A stretch of 59,379 bases of DNA from Pectobacterium versatile (lineage in GTDB: Bacteria; Pseudomonadota; Gammaproteobacteria; Enterobacterales; Enterobacteriaceae). The stretch is from NCBI RefSeq assembly GCF_020166435.1, contig NZ_JAINZP010000027.1, positions 1 through 59,379 of the forward strand. Direction: 5' to 3'. The position numbers and the translations under genes are program-made. Positions 30,464 through 41,241 of this stretch are shown here, in pieces (within the stretch, counting starts at the first letter, position 1; each line of letters begins with the position of its first letter). Under the pieces are notes generated by a model, which saw nothing but the letters and a program-made list of their open reading frames with translations, was not told the DNA's origin and searched no databases.

Positions 30464-31756
30464 TTAACCGGTATGAACGCCAAAGAATTTGGGCAGCCAG
30501 AGCGAGATGGCCGGAATATAGGTGACCAGCATCAGCACAAAGAAAAGTCCGCAGTAGAAAGGCAGCATCGCTTTAACGACCTGTTCTATCTTCTGCTTAC
30601 TCACCGCACTGGCGACAAAAAGTACCGATCCTACTGGTGGTGTGATCAGGCCGATCCCGAGGTTCACCAGCATGATCATACCGAAATGCACCGGATCGAT
30701 GCCGAGCGAGTGGGCGACAGGCAGCAGAACGGGCGTCAGGATCAAGATCAGCGGCGCCATGTCCATCAGCGTACCGACCAGCAGCAGCATGATGTTAATC
30801 CACATCAGGATGACGTACTTGTTATCCGAAATGGAGGTGAAAAATTCGGTAATGCGGCTCGGGAGCTGCATGTAAGTCATGATGGCACCGAATGCTGAGG
30901 CGAAACCGATTAGGATCATCACGATCGTGACGGTTTTTACCGTGCGGTACATCAGCTTAGGCAGTTCTGACCACTTATAATCTTTATAGATAAACATGGT
31001 CACGAAGAAGGACCACAGGCAGGCGATGGCCGCAGATTCGGTCGCGGTAAAAATGCCGGACAGAATTCCCCCCATGATGATGACCACAGTCATCAACCCC
31101 CACAGGGTATCGACAAAGATTTTCAGTGCCTGACGGAACGGTACGCGTTCGCCTTTGGGATAACCGCGCCGATGTGCGAAGCCGACGCACATCACCATCA
31201 GGGTGAGGCTGAGTAGCAGACCGGGCAGGATCCCTGCAATAAACAGCGAAGCAATGGAAACTGTACCGCCGGTTGCCAGCGAGTAGATCACAGAGTTGTG
31301 GCTCGGCGGCGTCAGAATCGCCTGCACGGAACCGCTGGCAGTGACGGCAGCAGAGAAATCACGCGGGTAACCTTTCTTCTCCATTTCTGGGATCATCACT
31401 GAACCGATAGAGGCGGTGTCCGCCACGGAGGAACCGGATATCGCGCCGAAAAACGTCGAGGCGACGATGTTAACCAGCGACAAGCCACCGCGAATAAAAC
31501 CGACAAAGATGTAAGCGAAGCTGACCAGCCGACGGGCGATGCCGCCTTCGGCCATAATGGCACCGGCCAGAATAAAGAAGGGGATTGCCAGCAGCGAAAA
31601 TTTGTTCACGCCGTTGGTAATCTGGATCATGACCGCCTCAAGCGGCAGATCGATCCAGAAGGCACCAACAATCGCGCTCAACCCTACCGCGTAGGCGACG
31701 GGAACGCCGACCGCCAACAGCACGGCCAGCGTGGCAACAAGAATAAATGCATCCAT
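30464..31756 (-). CDS. TRAP transporter large permease (DctM type)
   Basis: 430 residues with about 12 membrane segments, the main transport subunit of a tripartite ATP-independent periplasmic transporter. DctM landmarks are IPFFILAGAIMAEGGIARRL, FGAISGSSVADTASIGSVMI with the following PEM, and NLGIGLITPPVGSVLFVASA. It uses a sodium gradient to import an organic acid delivered by the DctP protein encoded upstream. The order on the minus strand is dctP-dctQ-dctM. Substrate cannot be named; C4-dicarboxylates or uronate-type acids are common in plant-associated enterics. Confidence 0.9.
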   Translation of the reverse strand: MDAFILVATLAVLLAVGVPVAYAVGLSAIVGAFWIDLPLEAVMIQITNGVNKFSLLAIPFFILAGAIMAEGGIARRLVSFAYIFVGFIRGGLSLVNIVASTFFGAISGSSVADTASIGSVMIPEMEKKGYPRDFSAAVTASGSVQAILTPPSHNSVIYSLATGGTVSIASLFIAGILPGLLLSLTLMVMCVGFAHRRGYPKGERVPFRQALKIFVDTLWGLMTVVIIMGGILSGIFTATESAAIACLWSFFVTMFIYKDYKWSELPKLMYRTVKTVTIVMILIGFASAFGAIMTYMQLPSRITEFFTSISDNKYVILMWINIMLLLVGTLMDMAPLILILTPVLLPVAHSLGIDPVHFGMIMLVNLGIGLITPPVGSVLFVASAVSKQKIEQVVKAMLPFYCGLFFVLMLVTYIPAISLWLPKFFGVHTG

Positions 31757-31771
31757 GGTATTGGCTCCGAA

Positions 31772-32278
31772 TTAAGAACTGCCAAGCATTACCACAGGGC
31801 GTTTATCCTGCGGGCCGAAAAACATTTTTTCGATGATAAAGAGCACGGTGATTAACGAACCGATAGGCAGTGGTAAATAACTTTCACCCGCGGTTAATAA
31901 TGGAAACTCCGCAACGGGCTGTTCCCATAATTCTATGCAGAGCACGGTACTGTAATAGAGAATAAACAGGCTGATTAAGAGCATCAGGAGATTCGACAGA
32001 TGCACGCAAATCTTCTTACCGGATTCTGATAGTCTGTCAGTCAACATACTGACGGCAATATGTGAATTGGAACGATAACTCACTGCCGCGCCGACAAAAG
32101 TAAATGTCACCATACAAATAATTGAGATGGGTTCTGGCCAGGATAATGCCGCATTTAAAACATAGCGTGCGAATATACCGATAGGAATTATTAGCGTCAT
32201 AATTAATAACGCCAGACCAGAAACCCACATGGCAAGGCGATAGAGTACATCCATGCTGGAAAGATAAGACTGTGCCAT
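31772..32278 (-). CDS. TRAP transporter small permease (DctQ type)
   Basis: 168 residues with four predicted membrane segments, the small integral subunit that pairs with DctM. The segment around ARYVLNAALSWPEPISIICM is the conserved DctQ block (R-Y-x-x-N...W-x-E). The frame opens at 32323, but AGGTGG sits five bases before the ATG at 32278, so that start is chosen. It ends 15 bases before the DctM start. Confidence 0.88.
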   Translation of the reverse strand: MAQSYLSSMDVLYRLAMWVSGLALLIMTLIIPIGIFARYVLNAALSWPEPISIICMVTFTFVGAAVSYRSNSHIAVSMLTDRLSESGKKICVHLSNLLMLLISLFILYYSTVLCIELWEQPVAEFPLLTAGESYLPLPIGSLITVLFIIEKMFFGPQDKRPVVMLGSS

Positions 32279-32348
32279 TTTTCCACCTATACTCACTTCG
32301 CTGGGTAATAAGCAAAGGATCATTGTTGATATCAGGCTATTAGTGGTG

Positions 32349-32376
32349 GCGGATAAATAGCAGGCTATTTATCCGC
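32349..32376. promoter_or_regulatory. Perfect intercistronic hairpin between dctP and dctQ
   Basis: GCGGATAAATAG and CTATTTATCCGC form a perfect 12-bp stem with a four-base loop and no T-tract. Such hairpins after a binding-protein gene commonly stabilise its mRNA and reduce expression of the permease genes downstream; that role is inferred here. Confidence 0.75.
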
Positions 32377-32392
32377 TGAGATGAGGTACTGA

Positions 32393-33370
32393 TTATTGGG
32401 CGTCAGCGACGGCTTTAATCAGCTCCTGATATTTGGCACCAAACTGATCGCGGACGGGCTGCGTGGCTTTGAAATAGTACTCGGTATCAATGTCATGGAA
32501 CTGAACGCCGCCGGCTTTCATTTTATCCAGAGATTGCTGGGTATATTCACTCCACAACACGCGCTGCTCTTGCTGCGCTTCTTTTGCCAGTTTTAGGATA
32601 AGATTCTGATCTTCTTTGGAAAGTTTGTCCCACTTGGTTTTGGAATACAGGAACAGCTCAGGAATGATGAAGTGACGACTCCAGGTGAAATTCTTGGCAA
32701 CAGGCATGTAGTTATGCGCAACATAGGTCGGCGGATTATTTTCGGTGCCGTCGATCACCCCAGTTTGCATGCCGCTGAAGACTTCGCTGACGCCCATGGC
32801 AATCGAGTTCGCCCCCATTGCTTTTAAGGTTGCCAGTGCGACTGGGCTACCCTGTACGCGAATTTTCATGCCTTTAAGGTCTTCGGGTTTCACTACTGGC
32901 TGCTTGGTAATCAAATTACGCGTTCCCGCGTCCATCCAACCGAGAAAAACCAATTTTGACTTACTGCTGTGGGTAATTTTGTCACCAATTTCCTGACCAA
33001 TTTTTCCATCCAGCACTTTATGCAGATGATCTTCATCACGGAAAATATAGGGCAGCGTGAAGACTTCTATTTCCGGTAAAATAGCGGCAACGGGCGTCAT
33101 TGATACACGGATAATATCAATCGCACCGAGCTGCGCCTGCTCAATCATTTGTTTTTCATCACCTAATACGCCGCCGGGAAAGGTTTTAATTTCCAGCCTG
33201 CCATTAGTAGCGGCTTTTAATTTCTCTCCCATTTTTTGTACGGCAACGACATTAGGGTAACCTTCAGGGTGGACATCGGAGGCTTTAATTTGTTGTGCCT
33301 GAATCGCTTGGCTCATCAGTAATGCAGTAGAACCCAGACAAACGCCGATCAATGTTCTCGACAGCTTCAT
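32393..33370 (-). CDS. TRAP transporter substrate-binding protein (DctP type)
   Basis: 325 residues. A Sec signal (MKLSRTLIGVCLGSTALLMS with cleavage after AIQA) is followed by the DctP fold. The conserved carboxylate-binding arginine is in LKGMKIRVQGSP, with the family blocks FPGGVLGDEKQMIEQ and SGMQTGVIDGTENNPPTYV. It captures a small organic acid in the periplasm and delivers it to DctQM. First gene of the operon, divergent from exbB across a long AT-rich gap. Confidence 0.92.
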   Translation of the reverse strand: MKLSRTLIGVCLGSTALLMSQAIQAQQIKASDVHPEGYPNVVAVQKMGEKLKAATNGRLEIKTFPGGVLGDEKQMIEQAQLGAIDIIRVSMTPVAAILPEIEVFTLPYIFRDEDHLHKVLDGKIGQEIGDKITHSSKSKLVFLGWMDAGTRNLITKQPVVKPEDLKGMKIRVQGSPVALATLKAMGANSIAMGVSEVFSGMQTGVIDGTENNPPTYVAHNYMPVAKNFTWSRHFIIPELFLYSKTKWDKLSKEDQNLILKLAKEAQQEQRVLWSEYTQQSLDKMKAGGVQFHDIDTEYYFKATQPVRDQFGAKYQELIKAVADAQ

Positions 33371-34058
33371 TGAATTATCTCCAGAGGTGGGGTGACATTA
33401 TCGATAATCAAATGGTGATTTAAAAATATAAACCCATGAAAAATAGCGTAATGAAAAGTGGGTTTAATGATGAGAAGACGACCGCCTATTACGTATTATT
33501 GTGGCGTGTGTCAGTATTCTCTGCGAGTTAAGCTAACCTATTATACAACTTCGTAGAATGACTCGTGTCACAAAAGAAAAAGCTAATATGAAATACTGTT
33601 TTATATGGACTTTATTCCTATTTGACTTATAGAAATATACGTAACTTGGTGTTTTTATTTATCTTATTATGTACATGTGTGTCTATTTATTTCAGTAAAC
33701 TTATCGCCAGTCATCATGAAATGGTGTGATAACTTAATGTTGATCACAAAAAGCCGATCGTAAAAATCTTGGCTATCGCACCGTGTTTTAGGGGGATCCC
33801 CCGCCTAATATATTCCTGAATGCTATTCTTCTTGTCGTTCTTATGCTTTTCCTTCCGATGTGCGAGCAATACCCTCTGAAATCCTGTCAAAACGCAAGGA
33901 AAGTGCGTTATCTGGTGTAAATAATAATGAGAACGACTATCAATTCGTTCAGGGTTTGGTATCATTTCAGGCTGCGTTATTGCAGCATTATACCGGCGGG
34001 TATGTGCGGATATTGTACAGAACAGATGATTGTACAGAATGAACGGTGGAGGCACAGC
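33371..34058. other. 688-base intergenic region between dctP and exbB
   Basis: Strongly AT-rich around 33540-33720, with a 12-bp palindrome GGGGGATCCCCC at 33791-33802 and a Fur-like box at 33928. It must contain the divergent promoters of the TRAP operon and exbBD. The reading frame of exbB extends back to 33927, but without a ribosome site there. I see no separate gene. Confidence 0.55.
33922..33944 (+). promoter_or_regulatory. Fur-like box upstream of exbB
   Basis: TGAGAAC-G-ACTATCA at 33928-33942 matches 11 of 14 positions of the 7-1-7 Fur consensus, about 115 bases before the exbB start. Iron repression of exbBD is usual in enterics. Confidence 0.65.
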
Positions 34059-35072
34059 GTGAAGACGGCTGTCAGTAATACAACTCAACAGGTGTTATCA
34101 ACCTGGCAAAAAAAACGTGGCGCGTTCAGCGCATTTTCCCGTAGCGTGCTGGTTATCCTGCTGTGTACGGCGGGACTAAGTGGAAATGCGTTTGCGGCTC
34201 CGGCAACGACGCCGTTATCGACGACAGAGAATTCAGCACCAGCCGCACAGCCTGCTGCTGCGTCGCCTTCCGCTCTTGTGACGACCGATGCACAAGCCCC
34301 GACATCAGCACTCACGCTGCCTGCCAGTGCGGCACCGGGCACCAATAACCTGATGAAAACCGATTTGTCCGTCTGGGGTATGTACCAGCACGCGGATGCC
34401 GTGGTGAAAACGGTAATGATCGGTTTGCTGCTGGCCTCTGTAATTACCTGGGCGATCTTCTTCAGTAAAAGCGTTGAGATGTCTGGCGCGAAACGTCGCC
34501 TGCGCCGTGAGTATCTGGCGTTGGAACAGGCGAAAACGTTGGACGACGCGCTGGAAACGGCGGACGCGTTCAAAGCAGGCAGCGTTGCACAGCAACTGCT
34601 GGTCGATGCGCAGAACGAACTGGAGCTTTCCGCACGTTCCGATGACAACAACGGAATTAAAGAGCGCACCGCGTTTCGTCTGGAACGTCGCGTGGCGGCT
34701 ACTGGGCGCCACATGGGGCGTGGCAACGGCTATCTGGCCACGGTCGGCGCGGTTGCACCGTTCGTGGGGTTGTTTGGTACGGTATGGGGCATCATGAACA
34801 GCTTCATCGGTATCGCACAGACGCAAACCACCAACTTGGCGGTGGTCGCACCGGGGATCGCAGAAGCTTTGCTGGCGACGGCGATTGGTCTGGTTGCTGC
34901 GATTCCTGCGGTGGTCATCTATAACGTCTTTGCGCGCTCGATTGCTGGCTACAAAGCGATGGTCGGCGATGTCGCTGCACAAGTACTGCTGCTGCAAAGT
35001 CGCGATCTCGATGTGGCTGCCAGCAACGATAACCGGGCGTCTTCAGCAGCGCATAAACTGCGGGTGGGTTAA
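34059..35072 (+). CDS. exbB: TonB-system energiser ExbB
   Basis: 337 residues: a long form of ExbB with an N-terminal hydrophobic signal-like segment (about 22-45, ending NAFAA). A Pro/Ala/Ser-rich linker and the three-helix MotA/TolQ/ExbB domain follow (FVGLFGTVWGIMNSFIGIAQ and GLVAAIPAVVIYNVFAR). The start is GTG at 34059, six bases after the very strong GGTGGAGG; upstream ATGs lack ribosome sites. It uses the proton gradient with ExbD to drive TonB receptors such as the one at 13359. exbD follows after two bases. Confidence 0.92.
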   Translation: MKTAVSNTTQQVLSTWQKKRGAFSAFSRSVLVILLCTAGLSGNAFAAPATTPLSTTENSAPAAQPAAASPSALVTTDAQAPTSALTLPASAAPGTNNLMKTDLSVWGMYQHADAVVKTVMIGLLLASVITWAIFFSKSVEMSGAKRRLRREYLALEQAKTLDDALETADAFKAGSVAQQLLVDAQNELELSARSDDNNGIKERTAFRLERRVAATGRHMGRGNGYLATVGAVAPFVGLFGTVWGIMNSFIGIAQTQTTNLAVVAPGIAEALLATAIGLVAAIPAVVIYNVFARSIAGYKAMVGDVAAQVLLLQSRDLDVAASNDNRASSAAHKLRVG

Positions 35073-35074
35073 TC

Positions 35075-35500
35075 ATGGCGATGCATTTGAAGGAGGACGT
35101 GAGTGATGACGGTGAAATGCATGACATTAACGTCACGCCGTTCATTGACGTCATGCTGGTTCTGCTGATTATCTTCATGGTAGCGGCCCCGCTGGCGACG
35201 GTGGACATTCGTGTCGATCTGCCCGCGTCATCGGCAGCACCGCAGCCGCGACCGGAAAAACCGCTCTATCTGACAGTAAAAGCGGATAAGCAAATGTTCC
35301 TGGGAGAAGAGGTGGTTAGTGAGCAGTCGCTAGCGCAGGTGCTGGATGCGAAAACCAGCGCCAACAAAGAAACGACCATCTTCTTTCAGGCCGATAAAAG
35401 CGTCGATTATGAAACCATCATGAGCGTGATGGATTCACTGCGTAAAGCGGGCTACCTTAAGGTGGGTCTGGTTGGTGCGGAAACCGCTGCCGCTAAATAA
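35075..35500 (+). CDS. exbD: TonB-system energiser ExbD
   Basis: 141 residues, same as E. coli ExbD. It has a single N-terminal membrane helix with the proton-carrying aspartate in NVTPFIDVMLVLLIIF, then a periplasmic domain ending in the conserved ADKSVDYETIMSVMDSLRKA. It starts two bases after exbB and ends at a strong terminator, so the two genes form an operon. Confidence 0.95.
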   Translation: MAMHLKEDVSDDGEMHDINVTPFIDVMLVLLIIFMVAAPLATVDIRVDLPASSAAPQPRPEKPLYLTVKADKQMFLGEEVVSEQSLAQVLDAKTSANKETTIFFQADKSVDYETIMSVMDSLRKAGYLKVGLVGAETAAAK

Positions 35501-35522
35501 CGGCTGGCGGTTGTGTTGTAAG

Positions 35523-35563
35523 AAGGAATGCGGGGTGAACGTTCAAACCGCGTTCCTTTTTTT
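35523..35563 (+). terminator. Terminator after exbD
   Basis: AAGGAATGCGG pairs with CCGCGTTCCTT (one G-T pair) and a T7 run follows. It separates exbBD from the convergent scrR gene. Confidence 0.88.
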
Positions 35564-35606
35564 ACGTCTACAGATTTACGTCCAGATGATGGCAGGGCGC
35601 TTTGGC

Positions 35607-36626
35607 CTACGCCCGTGACTCAGGATGGCGCCAGTGAATACGCGTAGGGATATAGCGTCGATCTTCTTCAAGTGGCTGCTGCGCAATTAAACTCGTAATC
35701 ATTTCAAAGCTGTTACGTGCCAGATTCTCACAATCCTGCGCCACGGTATCGATCTTCAGCGGTAAGCAATCAAACAGATAGTGATCGTCAAAACAGCACA
35801 GACGGATGCCGCTTTCCATCAGGTTATGCTGGTTCATATAACGCAGCACGCCTTCCATCAGGCCACAGGCGGCAACAAATAGCGCTTTTGGCGGACGACC
35901 CAGCGTTGCACACAGCTGGGCAAACATTTCATAACCCGCGCTGGGGTGATAGCTGCCGTGAAGAATCCACTCCGGCTTGCAGTCGATACCTGCACGTGCC
36001 AGCCCAAGTTGGAAACCTTCCAGACGGTGGCGCGTCGGGGAAATTCGCGGCTGGCCGCCGAGGAAATAGAACTCATCACGATGCTGGCGGGCAATACGCT
36101 CGACCATTTCCGCCGTGGATTCTACCGCTTCGGAAATGACCATCGGCAGTGTGGAGTCACCAATTACCCGGTCAAATTGTACGACGGGCAACTGCTGATT
36201 AATTTTCTGATATTCGATATCGCTTAACAGACTGGAAGCGACAATCAGGCCATCGACCTGACGCTGCACCAGACTGTTGACCGCCATCATCTCCTGACTG
36301 GCGTTTTCGTCTGTGCAGGCAATCAGCAGTTGTAGCCCCGCTTCACGGCACAGCATTTCCAACTCGCGGGAAATCACGGCAAAGCCGTAGTTGGTCATTT
36401 CTGGCACCACCAGCCCCAGCGTGTTGCTGCGTGAGGAACGCAGCGAACGGGCGTGAATACTGGGTTGATAACGTTGTTCGTGCGCGACGGCTAAAATGCG
36501 GTCGCGGGTTTCATCAGAAACGCGAAACTCTTTGCTACGTCCGTTGAGTACCAGACTGGCGGTGGATTTTGATACACCGGCCAGCGCGGCGATGTCACTG
36601 ATTGTTATGCGTTTAGTCGGTTTCAC
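35607..36626 (-). CDS. scrR: Sucrose operon repressor ScrR (LacI family)
   Basis: 339 residues. The N-terminal LacI helix-turn-helix is [20 protein letters not shown] with the [10 protein letters not shown] hinge entry, followed by a periplasmic-binding-like sensor domain. It follows scrB after 30 bases on the same strand, completing scrK-Y-A-B-R. ScrR represses the scr genes and is released by fructose or fructose 1-phosphate in enterics. Candidate operators with a shared GCTAAACCG core lie before scrY and scrK. Confidence 0.92.
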   Translation of the reverse strand: MKPTKRITISDIAALAGVSKSTASLVLNGRSKEFRVSDETRDRILAVAHEQRYQPSIHARSLRSSRSNTLGLVVPEMTNYGFAVISRELEMLCREAGLQLLIACTDENASQEMMAVNSLVQRQVDGLIVASSLLSDIEYQKINQQLPVVQFDRVIGDSTLPMVISEAVESTAEMVERIARQHRDEFYFLGGQPRISPTRHRLEGFQLGLARAGIDCKPEWILHGSYHPSAGYEMFAQLCATLGRPPKALFVAACGLMEGVLRYMNQHNLMESGIRLCCFDDHYLFDCLPLKIDTVAQDCENLARNSFEMITSLIAQQPLEEDRRYIPTRIHWRHPESRA

Positions 36627-36656
36627 CGCGAGGTCTGCTATCAGAAAAAAGGAAAG

Positions 36657-38066
36657 TTATTCTATCACGCATGGCGCTAACAGCCAGTGCTGTAGTGTTA
36701 ATCGCCCAGAGCCGCTGAATGTCATGGTTGCTTCGCTTTCTGGGAAATAGCGTGCAGACATCACGGCTTCACCGTCGTTGATAAAAATTTCAACGCTGGA
36801 GCGATCGCACAGGATCTGCAATTGGCTCAGGTCACCGCGCCAGTAGCGATGTTCAGGCTCGCCTGTGCGGCGGTTACGTCGGCTCAGCGTCACGCGCTCA
36901 CCGTCCCAACAGAGAACCAGCTGGGAGGCGAGGTTGAACTGGAATTCCCCCTGCACGGTGATGAGGATTTCTGCACTGCTAGCGTGAAGTGGAGACGCGT
37001 AGTCTGCGGCACCCTGCCAGGTGTAATGCTGTCTGCGTAGTTGTTGAAGTTCGCGCGCAGGACGTTGATAAACGCGATCGCCATGCAGTGTGAGTTCACG
37101 CGGACAGGTCATGGTATGGATCCAGCCCTGTTCGATCGTGGGTTCAAAAAACTCATTGTCGTCAGGAATCGACATCCAGCCGAACAGCAGGCGTTGCCCG
37201 TCTTCACTCAATGTTGTTTGCGGTGCGTAAAACTCAAAGCCGAGATCCAATTCGTGGAAATCCTGATGCAGGTACGTGCCGTTTTCGTAATTGAGTGAGC
37301 CAATGAAATAGCCCGCCTGAAAGGTATTCAGGTAGCGTTCTTCTTCGGCGGGAACCCCCTGCGGGCAACAAATCAGGACGTCTTTGCCATCCAATGGGAA
37401 CAGGTCTGGGCACTCCCACATGTAGCCAAAATCACCAAGTCCGCCTAGACGGGAACCGGCGATCTCACGGATCTTCTCCCACGCCAGCAGATCGGCAGAA
37501 CGGTAGAGCAGCACCTTGCCCTGAAGAGCGAGATCCTGTGCGCCGAGTACCATGTACCAGTGGTCGTCATGACGCCACACTTTGGGGTCGCGGACGTGAC
37601 CGGTGTAGCCGTCGGGGAGCGTTAGGACTGCTCCCAGCTTGTCATATTCACCGTTAGGATTCTCACGGGCGAGGCACTGAAACGCGGTACGCGAACCGTT
37701 ATCGTATTTCACGTTACCGGTGTAGATCAGCATGATCGCCCCCTGATCTGCCACGGCAGAACCGGAGTAGCAGCCGTGGCTTTCATAGCTTTCGCTCGGC
37801 ACCAGTGCGACGGGTTCATGCATCCAGTTAACCAGATCGGCGGAACTCCAGTGCCCCCAGAATTTTGCTCCGTGGGCACAGGACAAAGGATTCCACTGAT
37901 AAAACAGATGGTAACGCCCATTGTGATGAATGAATCCATTCGGATCGTTAAGCAGACCAACGTTCGGGGACAGATGCCATTCCGGGCGATACGGGTCTTC
38001 CTGTTTCCGTGAATGGCCTGACATCAGGGCGTGGACCATGCGTTTTAGTAAGTGGACTTCCTTCAT
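36657..38066 (-). CDS. scrB: Sucrose-6-phosphate hydrolase ScrB (GH32)
   Basis: 469-residue intracellular invertase splitting sucrose 6-phosphate into glucose 6-phosphate and fructose. The nucleophile is in the sucrose box LLNDPNGF, the transition-state stabiliser in HVRDPKVW and the acid/base glutamate in WECPDLF; a C-terminal beta-sandwich follows. Its ATG overlaps the scrA TAA by one base, so translation is coupled. Confidence 0.96.
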   Translation of the reverse strand: MKEVHLLKRMVHALMSGHSRKQEDPYRPEWHLSPNVGLLNDPNGFIHHNGRYHLFYQWNPLSCAHGAKFWGHWSSADLVNWMHEPVALVPSESYESHGCYSGSAVADQGAIMLIYTGNVKYDNGSRTAFQCLARENPNGEYDKLGAVLTLPDGYTGHVRDPKVWRHDDHWYMVLGAQDLALQGKVLLYRSADLLAWEKIREIAGSRLGGLGDFGYMWECPDLFPLDGKDVLICCPQGVPAEEERYLNTFQAGYFIGSLNYENGTYLHQDFHELDLGFEFYAPQTTLSEDGQRLLFGWMSIPDDNEFFEPTIEQGWIHTMTCPRELTLHGDRVYQRPARELQQLRRQHYTWQGAADYASPLHASSAEILITVQGEFQFNLASQLVLCWDGERVTLSRRNRRTGEPEHRYWRGDLSQLQILCDRSSVEIFINDGEAVMSARYFPESEATMTFSGSGRLTLQHWLLAPCVIE

Positions 38067-39436
38067 TATTCGCTATCCGTTTTATATTTCAGCAGTAAGG
38101 AAAGGATAAAGGCAGCACCGAACGCAATTAACATCCCGATCAGGTAGTTAAGCATCGACCCCCCTTGCACAATAGCCAGCCCCGGAAAACCGGTTAGCCC
38201 GACGGCCGTCATATTGACGTGATTGAAGACCACCCACGCGCCACCGAGCGCACCGCCTGCCAGTGCTGCCAGGAACGGTTTAATGAAGCGCAGGTTGATA
38301 CCAAATATCGCGGCTTCCGTGATGCCCAGCAGGCAAGAAAGCCCGGCAGGAACGGCAATCGCTCGGGTTTTGGCATCACGCGTTTTGAAGTATACCGCCA
38401 GACATGCGCCGCCCTGCGCCACGTTCGCCATCGCCCAAATTGGCAGCAGGAAGTTGACGCCGATATTCGGGTTGCCAAGCAGTCCGGCTTCAATCGCATG
38501 GAAGCTGTGATGAACACCAGTGATGACGATGACGGAATAGAGGCCACCGAACAGCAAACCGGCCAACCAACCCGCGTGAGCAATCAATGTGCTGAGAACC
38601 AAAGAAATGCCATCGCCTAGCGCACGCCCAGCAGGCCCGATGAGCAGCATGGCGACAAAGCCGGAAATGATGACTGTCAGGAACGGCGTGACAATGATGT
38701 CCAGCGCGTCCGGTACGATTTTACGCAGGCGTTTTTCCACGATGCTCATGAACCAGACGGCGAGCAGGACCGGAAACACGGTGCCTTGATAGCCGATCAT
38801 GGCGATGTCCATGCCGAAGAAATGCATGGTCTGGAAACCCCCAGCGACGCCCCAGGCGTTGGTCAGCGCTGGGTGAGTCAGGATGCCGCCCAGCGTCGCG
38901 CCCAGATAAGGGTTACCGCCGAATTCCCGTGCGGCAGTAAAACCGATCAGGACAGGCAGGATAATAAATGCAGCGGAGCTGAACATATCCAGCATGACGA
39001 AGATCGCGCTGCTGGAATCGACCCAGCCGTAGGTCTTGATCATGCCGAGCAGCCCCATCAGCAGACCGGATGCGATAATGGCCGGCATGATGGGGACGAA
39101 GATGTTCGAAAGCAGGCGCGCCAGTCGTTGCAGCGGGTTCAGCTTTTTCGCCGCGATGGAGGCGGCTTCGGATTTGCTCGATTCACTGATGCCTGCCGCT
39201 TTGATGAATTCGGCATACACCTTGTTAACCAACCCGGTGCCGAAAATGATCTGCATCTGTCCGGCGTTCTGGAAACAGCCTTTAACACCGTCAACGTTCT
39301 CGATCGCTTTCTTGTCTGCTAGGCTGTCGTCATTCAGTACCAGACGCAGACGAGTCGCGCAGTGGGCAGCACTGGCTATATTCTCTTTCCCGCCGAGAAG
39401 GGGGATGAGTGCGGCGGCAGTAGCGTTGATATCCAT
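38066..39436 (-). CDS. scrA: PTS sucrose-specific EIIBC component ScrA
   Basis: 456 residues. The EIIB domain (about 1-85) carries the phosphorylated cysteine in SAAHCATRLRLVL, and the EIIC domain has about ten membrane segments (GGNPYLGATLGGILTHPALT, GVHHSFHAIEAGLLGNPNIG). It takes up sucrose and phosphorylates it at C6 using an unlinked EIIA (Crr). It lies between scrY and scrB. Confidence 0.96.
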   Translation of the reverse strand: MDINATAAALIPLLGGKENIASAAHCATRLRLVLNDDSLADKKAIENVDGVKGCFQNAGQMQIIFGTGLVNKVYAEFIKAAGISESSKSEAASIAAKKLNPLQRLARLLSNIFVPIMPAIIASGLLMGLLGMIKTYGWVDSSSAIFVMLDMFSSAAFIILPVLIGFTAAREFGGNPYLGATLGGILTHPALTNAWGVAGGFQTMHFFGMDIAMIGYQGTVFPVLLAVWFMSIVEKRLRKIVPDALDIIVTPFLTVIISGFVAMLLIGPAGRALGDGISLVLSTLIAHAGWLAGLLFGGLYSVIVITGVHHSFHAIEAGLLGNPNIGVNFLLPIWAMANVAQGGACLAVYFKTRDAKTRAIAVPAGLSCLLGITEAAIFGINLRFIKPFLAALAGGALGGAWVVFNHVNMTAVGLTGFPGLAIVQGGSMLNYLIGMLIAFGAAFILSLLLKYKTDSE

Positions 39437-39506
39437 GTTATTCCTCTCTATATGCGGTTTCTTCTGCGTCGATCACAGCGTAACCGACGCTAAGGCTGGC
39501 CAATGA

Positions 39507-41117
<1,611 letters not shown>

Positions 41118-41241
41118 TCATGGGGAAAATAAAAGCCAGCAGAAGGGTTAGCAAGAAATTTCACTCACCCGATTCTGTAACTGTGATCCTGACTACAAAA
41201 CCGGGCGGTAACCGTATTAAGCGAAGGGCTTTAGGGCTTGT

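Noticed and set aside
33724-33748. TGTGATAACTTAATGTTGATCACA as a CRP site upstream of dctP
   Set aside because: The two half-sites are separated by 14 bases; CRP needs six. It is an imperfect palindrome only.
33927-34058. Long N-terminal extension of ExbB starting at the first ATG of the frame
   Set aside because: No ribosome site is present there and the Fur-like box overlaps it; the GTG at 34059 has GGTGGAGG at ideal spacing.
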